This document shows positions 8,946 to 21,670 of a stretch of DNA of 42,362 bases, one piece after another. The first letter of the stretch is position 1. Each line of letters opens with the position of its first letter. Source of the stretch: Erysipelothrix sp. (GTDB taxonomy: Bacteria; Bacillota_I; Bacilli_A; Erysipelotrichales; Erysipelotrichaceae); contig JAAZDN010000035.1 of NCBI GenBank assembly GCA_012512805.1, positions 1 through 42,362 of the forward strand. Direction: 5' to 3'. The notes beneath the pieces were generated by a model. It was not told the origin of the DNA and did not search any database. It saw nothing but the letters and a program-made list of their open reading frames with translations. The position numbers were made by a program, and so were the translations under genes.

Positions 8946-9035
8946 TTATTCACAGGTAAAAATGATATAATAGACTATATATAAAGGTTGTTTGTGACTT
9001 ATCCACGTTATCCACAGCCCTAATAGTAATAAGTA
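8946..9035. other. oriC part 2: DnaA boxes and DnaA-trio-like tract between dnaA and dnaN
   Basis: TTATTCACA 8946-8954, TTATCCACG 8999-9007, TTATCCACA 9008-9016, then GCCC and TAATAGTAATAAGTA (9021-9035). Confidence 0.8.
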
Positions 9036-9066
9036 CTTAAAGACATTAATACATAGGAGGAAATTT

Positions 9067-10188
9067 ATGCATTTTAAAATATCGAAGAAAACATTTTACC
9101 AAGCTTTAGATCGTGTTGCTCGAGCTATTTCTGCGAGTTCACCAATTCCAGCATTATCAGGAATTAAGATTGTTTTATTAAATGATGAAATTCAATTAAC
9201 CGCTAGTGATTCTGATATGTCTATTTATGATGTCATTAAAAGTGATGAAGATAATCAACTTGTTATTTATAAAACTGGATCCATCGTTATTGAAGGAAAA
9301 TACATTTTAGACATCGTTCGTAAAATTGATGCGACATCATTAGAAGTAAATTCAGAAGATGGCTATCTCACAAAAATTTCAGGAGGTAATACTGAATTCA
9401 AAATCAATGGTGTACCCACAAGTGACTATCCTTTAATTGATTTTGCGAAACCTGAAGACACATTTGTATTAAGTGCAAATGAACTTCATCAAATGATCGT
9501 TCAAACAAGCTTTGCAACAACAGATCGTGAAAACCGTCCAATCTTAACTGGTGTTAATGTTACACTTGAAAACGGTCGTTTAACATTCGCTGCAACAGAC
9601 AGTAATCGTTTAGCGCGTAAGACCTTAACAATTGATAATGAAAATAACATTAATTTTATTATTCCAGCATCTTCATTACAAAAAATCGCACGTATTATTG
9701 ATCGTAATACGGATGTTGAAGTTGCGGTATCAGATAAGAAGGTTCAATTCTACTTTGAAGACATGATCATTCAAAACCGTTTAATTGATGGAATATTCCC
9801 AGATACAAACCGCTTTATTCCAAATACATATCAAACAATCATTACCTTAGACAGCCGTGATTTACTAAATGCAATTGGCCGTGCTTCATTTATTAAGAGT
9901 ATTGATGGTGTTTCAATCGTAAACTTCCAAATTACTGAAAATAATTTCGTAATTTCAAGTCGTTCACAAGAAGTTGGATCATCAGTTGAAGAAATTATTA
10001 AATATACCTTTGAAGGAGAACCTTTAAACATATCATTCAGTGGTAAATTCCTATCAGAAGCCTTACGTGCAATTGATGGATCAGACATCAAAATCTCATT
10101 TGAAGGTGAAATGAAACCCTTCGTTGTTCGAGAAATTGAAGACTTGGATACAACACATTTAATCTTACCTGTTAGAACAAATTACTAA
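9067..10188 (+). CDS. dnaN: DNA polymerase III beta subunit (sliding clamp)
   Basis: 373 aa; MHFKISKKTFYQALDRVARAIS...C-terminal THLILPVRTNY. Confidence 0.98.
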   Translation: MHFKISKKTFYQALDRVARAISASSPIPALSGIKIVLLNDEIQLTASDSDMSIYDVIKSDEDNQLVIYKTGSIVIEGKYILDIVRKIDATSLEVNSEDGYLTKISGGNTEFKINGVPTSDYPLIDFAKPEDTFVLSANELHQMIVQTSFATTDRENRPILTGVNVTLENGRLTFAATDSNRLARKTLTIDNENNINFIIPASSLQKIARIIDRNTDVEVAVSDKKVQFYFEDMIIQNRLIDGIFPDTNRFIPNTYQTIITLDSRDLLNAIGRASFIKSIDGVSIVNFQITENNFVISSRSQEVGSSVEEIIKYTFEGEPLNISFSGKFLSEALRAIDGSDIKISFEGEMKPFVVREIEDLDTTHLILPVRTNY

Positions 10189-10210
10189 TTCTAATAATAT
10201 AATTATAAAA

Positions 10211-10245
10211 ACGAGTTATCATACTACGATAGTTCGTTTTTTTTT
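10211..10245 (+). terminator. Rho-independent terminator after dnaN
   Basis: ACGAGTTATC-ATACTAC-GATAGTTCGT followed by a T9 run. Confidence 0.8.
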
Positions 10246-10404
10246 GATGTCCTAAAAAATACAATCATGCTTTAATTACAAAATAAGCAATATAAGCACT
10301 TTAATAGTCCAAGTACTCACTTTATTTAAGAACGCTATAAATAGAATTAAAAGACGATTTATGATATAATAGAGGGTGTAAAATGAATATTTAGGAGTGA
10401 TATT

Positions 10405-10603
10405 ATGGTAATAACAACAGAATATATTACATTAGGCCAATTGCTTAAATTTGCGGGTCTAGCATACTCTGGAGGCGACATAAAAGCGATCCTAGCAAAC
10501 AGTGAAATTTTTGTTAACGGAGAAGCTGAAAACCGTCGTGGTAAGAAATTATATGCTGGTGATATTATCAAAATTGATGATAATGACGAAATCATTATAA
10601 AAA

Positions 10604-10620
<17 letters not shown>
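10405..10620 (+). CDS. rlbA: S4 domain RNA-binding protein YaaA/RlbA
   Basis: 71 aa S4 domain (LGQLLKFAGLAYSGGDIKAILANSEIFVNGEAENRRGKKLYAGDII) between dnaN and recF. Confidence 0.9.
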
Positions 10621-13602
<2,982 letters not shown>

Positions 13603-13612
13603 GAGAATGACT

Positions 13613-16144
13613 ATGAATAATAATGATGATCAATTCCTTGAACATGAAGGAATAAAAACAAGAGATATATCCAAAGAAATAAAAACATCGTTTTTAGATT
13701 ATTCGATGTCAGTTATTGTAGCACGGGCACTACCAGACGTTCGAGATGGACTAAAACCTGTACACCGTCGTATTTTATATACAATGAATGATCTAGGAAT
13801 GTACAGTGATAAACCACATAAAAAATCAGCCCGTATTGTTGGGGATGTTATGGGGAAATATCACCCTCACGGTGACTCTGCAATTTATGAATCCATGGTA
13901 AGAATGTCACAAGACTTCTCATACCGTTATGAACTTGTAGATGGACACGGTAACTTCGGATCCATCGATGGTGATGGTGCCGCAGCGATGCGTTATACAG
14001 AAGCCCGTATGTCAAAGATCGCGATGGAAATGCTTCGTGACTTAAATAAAAATACGGTAAACTTCGTCGACAACTACGATGGGGAAGAACAAGAACCATC
14101 GGTACTACCAGCTCGTATTCCAAACTTACTCGTAAACGGAACAACAGGTATTGCGGTTGGTATGGCTACAAACATTCCACCACATAACCTAGGTGAGACG
14201 GTAGATGCTGCGATCGCAGTTATGGAAAATCCAGATATTACAATCTTAGAATTAATGGAAAACCATATTTTCGGACCAGACTTTCCAACCGGAGGTTACA
14301 TATTAGGACGCTCTGGCATTAAAAAAGCCTTTGAAACCGGACGCGGCTCTGTTATTATGCGCGCTAAGGTTGAAACAGAGACAATGAGCAATGGAAAAAT
14401 TCGCTTAATCGTTAAAGAAATTCCTTACCAAGTAAACAAGGCACGACTCGTTGAAAAAATAGCACAACTTGTCCGTGATAAACAAATAGAAGGTATTACT
14501 GATTTAAGAGATGAATCAAACCGTAATGGTATTCGAATCGTAATTGAACTTAGAAAAGATGTTCAAGAAGAAGTTATTTTAAATCAATTGTACCGTATGA
14601 CACAACTCCAATCTTCATTTGGAGTAAACATGTTAGCACTTGTTCGTAATGTACCACGCGTATTAAACTTAAAAGAAATACTCGAATACTTTATTGAACA
14701 TCAAATTGAAGTTGTTACAAGAATGACACAATTTGACTTAGACAAGGCACTTGATCGTGCACACATTCTTGAAGGATTGAAAATTGCACTTGATAATATT
14801 GATGAAATTATTAATATTATTCGTAATTCAAAGGATGATGCGAGTGCACAAGCTGAATTGAGTGAGAAGTTTGATTTAAGTGAACGTCAAACAAAGGCGA
14901 TCTTAGATATGCAACTTCGTCGTTTAACTGGATTACAACGTGATCGTATCGAAGGTGAATATGATGCCTTAGTCATTACCATTGAGGATTTAAAAGATAT
15001 ACTTGCAAATGAAGTGAGAATTCACAACATCATTAAAGAAGACCTACTTGAAATTAAAGCGAAGTTTGGCGATGAACGCCGTAGTGAAATCTCAACAGTT
15101 GAATACGGACTTGAAGATGAGGATCTTATCCCTGTTGAAGATATCTTTGTAACCTTAACAACAAATGGATATATTAAACGTGTTCTCGAAGATACATACC
15201 GTACACAAAATCGTGGTGGTCGTGGTATTCGAGGAATGAGCATGAATGATGATGATGCCATTGATTCAATCGTCAAAATGTCGACTCATGATGACCTCAT
15301 GATCTTTACAAACAAAGGGAAGGTATACCGTATTAAGGGATACAATGTTCCAGCCTCAGGCAGAACATCAAAAGGTATTCCAATCGTGAACCTTATTCAA
15401 CTTGAATCAAATGAAGTCGTTAATGCGATTTTCGCAAGTAACAATGATGAAGCGAAATATTATTTCTTCGTTACAAAACAAGGACTTGTGAAACGTGTTG
15501 AAATGAGTGAATTTGAATCCATCAGACAAAATGGTAAGATTGCGATTGCACTACGCGAAGACGATGAACTTGTAGGTGTTCGTCAAACAACGGGTAATAA
15601 TGAAATTATTATTGGTGGATCTAACGGTAATGCTGTCCGCTTTGAAGAGACTGATGTTCGCCAAATGGGACGTACTGCCTTCGGTGTTCGTGGATTTAAC
15701 GTTGGAGAGGGCGAAGTTATTGGTATCGCAACTGACATTGCTGGACAATACATTTTATCGATTACTGAAAATGGATACGGTAAGAAAACACCACTTGATA
15801 CATACCGACTCACAAAACGTGGTGGTAAGGGTGTTAAATCCATTCAACTTACAGAACGTAATGGACAATTAATTGCCCTAAGAGCTGTAGAAGGTAATGA
15901 AGACCTCATGATTATTTCAGACAGTGGTATTATTATTCGAATTAACCTTGAAGAGGTTGGAACGTACAGCCGTAATACACAGGGCGTTAAACTCATTAAC
16001 TTAACTGAGGGCAGTAAAGTATCGGCAGTCGCAATTATTGAACCTTCTGAAGACGAAGATGATCTCAATAACGAAACAGAAAATGTTGAGGAAAAAACAG
16101 AAGACATTATTGATGAAGCTCTAGTTAAAGAGAGTTTATCGTAA
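13613..16144 (+). CDS. gyrA: DNA gyrase subunit A
   Basis: [47 protein letters not shown] at 13613 has better RBS spacing than 13607. Confidence 0.98.
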   Translation: MNNNDDQFLEHEGIKTRDISKEIKTSFLDYSMSVIVARALPDVRDGLKPVHRRILYTMNDLGMYSDKPHKKSARIVGDVMGKYHPHGDSAIYESMVRMSQDFSYRYELVDGHGNFGSIDGDGAAAMRYTEARMSKIAMEMLRDLNKNTVNFVDNYDGEEQEPSVLPARIPNLLVNGTTGIAVGMATNIPPHNLGETVDAAIAVMENPDITILELMENHIFGPDFPTGGYILGRSGIKKAFETGRGSVIMRAKVETETMSNGKIRLIVKEIPYQVNKARLVEKIAQLVRDKQIEGITDLRDESNRNGIRIVIELRKDVQEEVILNQLYRMTQLQSSFGVNMLALVRNVPRVLNLKEILEYFIEHQIEVVTRMTQFDLDKALDRAHILEGLKIALDNIDEIINIIRNSKDDASAQAELSEKFDLSERQTKAILDMQLRRLTGLQRDRIEGEYDALVITIEDLKDILANEVRIHNIIKEDLLEIKAKFGDERRSEISTVEYGLEDEDLIPVEDIFVTLTTNGYIKRVLEDTYRTQNRGGRGIRGMSMNDDDAIDSIVKMSTHDDLMIFTNKGKVYRIKGYNVPASGRTSKGIPIVNLIQLESNEVVNAIFASNNDEAKYYFFVTKQGLVKRVEMSEFESIRQNGKIAIALREDDELVGVRQTTGNNEIIIGGSNGNAVRFEETDVRQMGRTAFGVRGFNVGEGEVIGIATDIAGQYILSITENGYGKKTPLDTYRLTKRGGKGVKSIQLTERNGQLIALRAVEGNEDLMIISDSGIIIRINLEEVGTYSRNTQGVKLINLTEGSKVSAVAIIEPSEDEDDLNNETENVEEKTEDIIDEALVKESLS

Positions 16145-16203
16145 ACGACTTCAAATACAATCAAAATTGAAATAAATGAGTGATTACGTTATAATTTATT
16201 AAA

Positions 16204-16398
16204 GCAATAAGAAAACAAAGTAAATGTTATTCCATGTATAGAGAGGTAGCGGTTGGTGTAAGTTACTCATGGATGCATTGAAATCTACTTTCTTGCACGG
16301 GAAACCCGGTAGCACCGTTATCGCTTAGAGGATGTTACACGTGTAACATCAAATTAGGGTGGCAACACGAGATATCGTCCCTGGCGATATCTTTTTTT
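16204..16398 (+). ncRNA. T-box leader (serine) upstream of serS
   Basis: AGAGAG..GGTTGGTGTAA stem I elements, specifier region GAAATCTAC (TCT = Ser), T-box TTAGGGTGGCAACACGAG, terminator GATATCGTCCCTGGCGATATCTTTTTTT. Confidence 0.93.
16333..16348. promoter_or_regulatory. parS-like palindrome copy 1 (inside serS T-box leader)
   Basis: TGTTACACGTGTAACA, within the perfect 20-bp palindrome GATGTTACACGTGTAACATC (16331-16350). Matches TGTTNCACGTGNAACA. Confidence 0.75.
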
Positions 16399-16416
16399 AT
16401 TTTAAGGAGAGATAAA

Positions 16417-17700
16417 ATGTTAGACATTAAATTGATTAGAGAAAATCCAGAACTCGTACGTGAGAATATGCGTAAAAAATTCCAAGAAGAACGCGTTGGT
16501 CTTGTTGACGAAGTACTATTGATTGATAAAGAACTTCGTGAAATTCAAACAGAAGGTGACCAGCTTCGTTCTAAACGTAATACATTAAGTAAAGAAATTG
16601 GAGGCTTAATGCAAAAAGGTGATAAGGATGGAGCTGAACGCATCAAAAATGAGGTTAAACAAATTGGTGAAACCTTAGTACAACTAGAAACAGACTTAAC
16701 AGATAAACAGGAACGCTTCCAACAAATCATGTTAACAATACCAAACATCATTGATGATAGTGTACCAATTGGAAAAGATGACAGTGAAAATGTTGTAATT
16801 GAACAACACGGTTCAATCGTAGATCGTGACTTTGAAGTTCCATACCACGCAGACATTATGACGACACTAGGTGGTCTTGATTTAGAATCAGCACGTAAAA
16901 CAAGTGGCTCAGGATTCTACTATCTCTTAGGCGATATTGCGCGTCTTCATACGGCCGTTATTTCATATGCCCGTGAGTTTATGATTTCAAAAGGCTTTAC
17001 GTACGTCATTCCACCGTACATGATTCGTGAACAAGTTGCAAGTGGTGTTATGAGCTTTGAAGAAATGGATAACATGATGTATAAGATTGAAGGTGAAGAT
17101 CTTTATCTTATTGGAACAAGTGAACACTCTACAATTGGCCGCTACATGGATGAAATTATGAGTAAAGAATCACTTCCACAAACCTTAACAAGCTTCTCAC
17201 CATGCTTTAGAAAAGAAGTTGGGGCACATGGTATTGAAGAACGTGGAGTATACCGTGTTCACCAATTTGAAAAACAAGAGATGGTTGTCCTATGTGAGCC
17301 AGAAGAAAGTAAAGAATGGTTCGATAAACTATACAAATATTCAGTAGAGTTATTCTTAAACTTAGATGTTCCAGTACAAGTGCTTGAATGCTGTAGTGGG
17401 GACTTGGCTGACCTTAAAGTGAAGAGTGTTGATATTGAAGCATGGTCACCACGACAACAAAAATACTTTGAAGTGTGTAGCGCATCTAACCTAGGAGAAG
17501 CACAGGCACGTCGATTAAAAATACGAGTAAATGGAGAGAACGGAACATACTATCCACATACACTAAACAATACAGTTGTTGCACCACCAAGAATGCTTAT
17601 TGCCTTCTTAGAAAATAATGTGAACGCTGATGGATCTGTAAACATCCCAGAAGCACTCCGTCCATACATGGGCAATCAAGCTGTTATTAGTCCAAAGTAA
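16417..17700 (+). CDS. serS: Seryl-tRNA synthetase
   Basis: 427 aa; MLDIKLIRENPELVRENMRKKF; GTSEHSTIGRYMDEI; FRKEVGAHGIEERGVYRVHQFEKQE. Confidence 0.98.
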   Translation: MLDIKLIRENPELVRENMRKKFQEERVGLVDEVLLIDKELREIQTEGDQLRSKRNTLSKEIGGLMQKGDKDGAERIKNEVKQIGETLVQLETDLTDKQERFQQIMLTIPNIIDDSVPIGKDDSENVVIEQHGSIVDRDFEVPYHADIMTTLGGLDLESARKTSGSGFYYLLGDIARLHTAVISYAREFMISKGFTYVIPPYMIREQVASGVMSFEEMDNMMYKIEGEDLYLIGTSEHSTIGRYMDEIMSKESLPQTLTSFSPCFRKEVGAHGIEERGVYRVHQFEKQEMVVLCEPEESKEWFDKLYKYSVELFLNLDVPVQVLECCSGDLADLKVKSVDIEAWSPRQQKYFEVCSASNLGEAQARRLKIRVNGENGTYYPHTLNNTVVAPPRMLIAFLENNVNADGSVNIPEALRPYMGNQAVISPK

Positions 17701-17716
17701 TGTTACACGTGTAACA
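17701..17716. promoter_or_regulatory. parS-like palindrome copy 2 (abuts serS stop codon)
   Basis: TGTTACACGTGTAACA in the perfect 22-bp palindrome TAATGTTACACGTGTAACATTA (17698-17719). Confidence 0.75.
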
Positions 17717-17745
17717 TTACTAAAACACAAAATAAAAGTTGTATA

Positions 17746-17791
17746 TAAAAATCCAAGTAGTCGAATTATTCAGATTATTTGGATTTTTGTT
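17746..17791 (+). terminator. Rho-independent terminator downstream of serS
   Basis: AAAAATCCAA ... TTGGATTTTTG with T-rich tail. Confidence 0.65.
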
Positions 17792-17812
17792 TAGTAATAA
17801 ATAATCTAACAA

Positions 17813-17828
17813 TGTTACACGTGTAACA
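17813..17828. promoter_or_regulatory. parS-like palindrome copy 3 (upstream of ffs promoter)
   Basis: TGTTACACGTGTAACA in the 18-bp palindrome ATGTTACACGTGTAACAT (17812-17829). Confidence 0.75.
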
Positions 17829-17849
17829 TAATTAAAGGGGTGAATCTGG

Positions 17850-17878
17850 TTGCTTTAATCCTTTAAAAAATGTATAAT
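17850..17878 (+). promoter_or_regulatory. Promoter for SRP RNA
   Basis: TTGCTT - 17 nt - TATAAT just upstream of ffs. Confidence 0.65.
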
Positions 17879-17883
17879 AACTA

Positions 17884-17960
17884 CGGCACAACAATTATAT
17901 TGTAACCAGGTCAGGTTCGGAAGAAAGCAGCCTTACTCAATCCCTATTTGTGTGTGCCTT
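17884..17960 (+). ncRNA. ffs: Small bacterial signal recognition particle RNA (4.5S-like)
   Basis: Diagnostic apical core CCAGGTCAGGTTCGGAAGAAAGCAGCC, closed by terminal GGCACA/TGTGCC pairing. Confidence 0.93.
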
Positions 17961-18061
17961 TATTATTTCTAATAAACAAAATAATCCACAAGAGTCAGCC
18001 TAATAACTGCCTCTTTTTTGTTCGGTATGCTACAATATAGAGGATGTATGAGGTGAATCTA

Positions 18062-18526
18062 ATGATAAAAAATGATGAATATTTTATGCGGATTGCCTTG
18101 GAAGAAGCAGAGCTAGCATTTAGTAAGGGTGAGATCCCTGTAGGTGCTGTAATAGTACATGAAAATGAAATTATTGCACGAGGTCATAATTTAAAAGAGT
18201 TAAATAAAGATGTGACAGCTCATGCTGAAATTGTTGCGATACGCACTGCATCTCAACAAATAAATAACTGGCGTTTGGAAGACATGACAATGTATGTAAC
18301 CTTAGAGCCCTGTCCAATGTGCGCAGGAGCCATTGTTCAATCTCGTTTTAAACGGTTGGTCTTTGGTGCCCTAGATAATCGAGAAGGGGCTGTGGTCAGT
18401 TCTAAACATATTGTAGAGAACAACCATAATCACAACATGTTGGTTAGTAGTAAGATTTTAGAAGAAGAATGTCAAAATATCATTAATAAATTTCTCAACA
18501 GTAAAAGAAGATTGGTGAATGAATGA
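18062..18526 (+). CDS. tadA: tRNA-specific adenosine deaminase TadA
   Basis: HAEIVAIRTA and TLEPCPMCAGAIVQSR motifs. The track ORF begins at 18044, but ATG 18062 has the better RBS. Confidence 0.93.
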   Translation: MIKNDEYFMRIALEEAELAFSKGEIPVGAVIVHENEIIARGHNLKELNKDVTAHAEIVAIRTASQQINNWRLEDMTMYVTLEPCPMCAGAIVQSRFKRLVFGALDNREGAVVSSKHIVENNHNHNMLVSSKILEEECQNIINKFLNSKRRLVNE

Positions 18527-19362
18527 ATAAATTAATATTGATCTATAAGGAAGAAAATATGACCTCACATGATGTTGTAAATATGGCACGACGTAGTTTG
18601 AAGACAAAAAGAATTGGTCATACCGGAACACTGGATCCCAATGCAACAGGTCTAATGGTCTTAGCGATAAATAAGGCAACAAAGTTAGTCAACTATTTAC
18701 AGTATGATGATAAGGAGTACATTGTACAGATGGCCTTTGGTCAAATGAGTGACACGCAAGATCAGTGGGGAACAATTGTTAAAGAACAAGATGTAATGCC
18801 TTTTAGTAAAGAAGAGTTAGAACGTGTCCTTCAATCCTTTGTAGGTGATGTTATTCAAACACCACCCATATATTCCGCAATTAAAGTTAAGGGCAAGAAG
18901 TTATATGAATATGCTCGTAATAATGAACCGGTAGACATACCATCACGTACGATTACGATAAAAGAAATTGAACTATTGGATTTTGATGATGAGTATAAGT
19001 TTCGGGTTGTCTGTTCTGCAGGAACGTACATTAGAACACTTGTCAGTGATATTGCCGAAAAACTTAATAATATTGGGTTTATGACATCACTTGTTAGAAC
19101 ACGTGTTGGAAGTATGCACCTTGAAGATGCGAACTCTATTGAACAGTTAAAAGTAGGTGATGTACAGTTTATTGACTTTGAAGAGGTCTTAAGTGAGTAT
19201 CCTAAAATTGAATATCACACAGCGGCTGATATCTTTAACGGTCGTCGTATTGAATTAGAAAGTAAAGATGATCTGGTCATCATCACCATTGATAAGGTTA
19301 GCGTAGCGTTTTATGAACGTGAGCACAATCAAACATTTAAATGTAAGCGAGGTTTATGGTAA
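18523..19362 (+). CDS. truB: tRNA pseudouridine(55) synthase TruB
   Basis: GHTGTLDPNATGLMVLAINKATK; QTPPIYSAIKVKGKKLYEYAR. Confidence 0.96.
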   Translation: MNKLILIYKEENMTSHDVVNMARRSLKTKRIGHTGTLDPNATGLMVLAINKATKLVNYLQYDDKEYIVQMAFGQMSDTQDQWGTIVKEQDVMPFSKEELERVLQSFVGDVIQTPPIYSAIKVKGKKLYEYARNNEPVDIPSRTITIKEIELLDFDDEYKFRVVCSAGTYIRTLVSDIAEKLNNIGFMTSLVRTRVGSMHLEDANSIEQLKVGDVQFIDFEEVLSEYPKIEYHTAADIFNGRRIELESKDDLVIITIDKVSVAFYEREHNQTFKCKRGLW

Positions 19363-20315
19363 TGCGAATAATATATATGGAAGTAGATGGACATTTAGAA
19401 AAACAACTGGCACCTAGTGTGTGTACTGTTGGTTTTTTTGATGGACTACATAAGGGACATCAAGCACTAATTAGCAAGGCGGTTTCTATTGCTAAAGAGA
19501 GCGGCATGGCGGCGTCAATGATCACATTCTCACCTTCACCTAAGGCCTTCCTTACAAAGACGCCAGAACAGTTATTAACGACGGTATCTGAACGTGCTAA
19601 GGTAGCGAAAGACTTAGGTATTGAACAGTTTATCGTCTTAAAGTTCAATAAAGAATTATCAAGTTTGAGTCCAGATCAATTTCATGAACTCTTTATTAAC
19701 AGTTTAAATATTAAACATGTTGTCTGTGGAGAAGACTTCCGCTATGGACATAAGGGCGCTGGATCTGTTATAACACTTCAAAAAGACCCTCGTATTAAGG
19801 TGAGTGTCATTAATGATGTTATTGAAGACGATGAACGCATCAGCTCAACACTCATTAAAGAAGGACTTACAAATGGTGATATTGATATGGTAACAAAGGC
19901 TTTAAACAAACCATACAGTATTGATGGTTTTGTAAAGCATGGACGAAAGGTTGGGCGTACGATTGGCTTTCCAACGGTAAATCTATCCTATCCATATAAT
20001 AAGATTCTTATTAAAGATGGTGTATATACAGGTATCACTACAGTTAAAGGAAAGCATTACATTTCAACGATTAATGTTGGACACAACCCAACGGTAAATC
20101 ACATGAGTAAAAAATCGATTGAATCCTTTATTCATCACTTTGATGAAGATATTTATAATGAGGCAGTTACCTTCAAATTTGTGAAGCGTCTACGTGATGA
20201 ACAGAAATTTGACTCTGTTGAGGCACTCATTGAACAAATGCATCGTGATATCGCGAACAGTGAGGCTTATTTTAGTCCTGATGTTAGAAAAGAGTATGAC
20301 ATTGAAGCTCTTTAA
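19356..20315 (+). CDS. ribF: Bifunctional riboflavin kinase/FAD synthetase RibF
   Basis: 319 aa; TVGFFDGLHKGHQALI; GRTIGFPTVNL; INVGHNPTV. Confidence 0.95.
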   Translation: MVMRIIYMEVDGHLEKQLAPSVCTVGFFDGLHKGHQALISKAVSIAKESGMAASMITFSPSPKAFLTKTPEQLLTTVSERAKVAKDLGIEQFIVLKFNKELSSLSPDQFHELFINSLNIKHVVCGEDFRYGHKGAGSVITLQKDPRIKVSVINDVIEDDERISSTLIKEGLTNGDIDMVTKALNKPYSIDGFVKHGRKVGRTIGFPTVNLSYPYNKILIKDGVYTGITTVKGKHYISTINVGHNPTVNHMSKKSIESFIHHFDEDIYNEAVTFKFVKRLRDEQKFDSVEALIEQMHRDIANSEAYFSPDVRKEYDIEAL

Positions 20316-21642
20316 TCTTATCGACGAAACAATCGTCCTCTACAATGAAAAGAAGAATCACTATCGTGTTGTGGAACAATATGTTAATAATTTTCTTACT
20401 AACGCCGTTAAACAAAGTGACAACTATATTGGGAATAACTCACGCATTAAACAAGACTTAAGCCTTCGTAATAAAATTATTCAAAGATAGTACTACTTAG
20501 AATTCGATAATGCGGAAGCAATCATTGAGAATCTAACGGATCTTATAGGAATCACCATCGAGTGTCGCTTTAAAGAAGATGAACAAAAAATATACGAACT
20601 GTTAAAGTCACAGTTTGATGTCATCAATGGAGCATATTCTAAAGCAAAAAATGATGAACTTATATACATGAACTTTGCTATGGAACAACCACAGGTACAA
20701 AGTAAAGGCTTTGATATTTACCGTATTGATGGATATTATGAATTAGAAGGCGTAAGAACGAACTTTGAACTTCAAATACGCTCACTTATAAATACGTTTT
20801 GGTCAGGCATAGAACATGAGGTTATTTATAAAAACAATAACTACATTATGTTTGATAGTTTTCTTAAAGAATTACTCATATCAGTAAAAGGGAATCTCGA
20901 TATAATTGATAGTCAGCTCACTCAAATCTATTCTGAAATGAAACATAAGGATAATGAGAGTATCGGTATGGATGGAACAAACTTCAAAGCCTTTTTAAGC
21001 AAAGAAGTAAACAATATGTTTGCTCAAAAATTAAAAGAAGCCTCACATATTGATTTAGATATTAAAAAGATCAGCGCTCTTATTGGACATTATCTCTATT
21101 TAGAAGATTTTGTAACATCCGATCATCCCCAACTTGTAATGCTCAGTATGTTTGAGAAGATTGATTTGATTGCTAAGATGGAAATGGATTTTACAAAGGC
21201 AATCTACTTTAAAGATGATTTTGAATATAGAAATGAATTTGAACGTATATTTGGGAACTACTGTTATCGCGTCATAAATAGTGATTTTGATTGGCATGTG
21301 CTCTTTGTCATGCTCTTTGTCTTACGAGATGATGAGACAAGTCATAAGTTTTATAATTTCATTCAGTTTATTCAAAACTTAATTTTGGAGCCACGTTGGT
21401 TTGAAAGTATCACAAATGAAATTAGTGATGGTTTAGAACTTACTGATCTTCAGGCAAGAATCTATACACTCGTTGGACAAAGTATTGTTAAACAAAATTC
21501 TGTTGAAGCAATTTATGAAGAAAACTTGTACAATATTATGGTGAATGTCCGTCAAGCTTTAGAAGACTTAGCTTCCAAAGCAAAGCATAAGATTGATATT
21601 GATATTGAAGATTTTTATTTAAAATTAGAAGCATTAATATAA
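20296..21642 (+). pseudogene. RelA/SpoT nucleotidyltransferase-like protein interrupted by an in-frame UAG at 20488-20490
   Basis: Frame from ATG 20296 reads MTLKLFNLIDETIVLYNEKKNHYRVVEQYVNNFL...SRIKQDLSLRNKIIQR*YYLEFDNAEAIIENLTDLIGITIECRFKEDEQ...NFELQIRSLINTFWSGIEHEVIYKNNNY, continuous with the 20668-21642 ORF. Confidence 0.82.
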
Positions 21643-21670
21643 AGAACTATTGTAGTGAAAGGGGAAGCAT

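Noticed and set aside
13880-13920. Possible quinolone-resistance change in GyrA QRDR
   Set aside because: Region reads [15 protein letters not shown]: the key Ser is retained and Glu at the acidic position is normal in Gram-positives.
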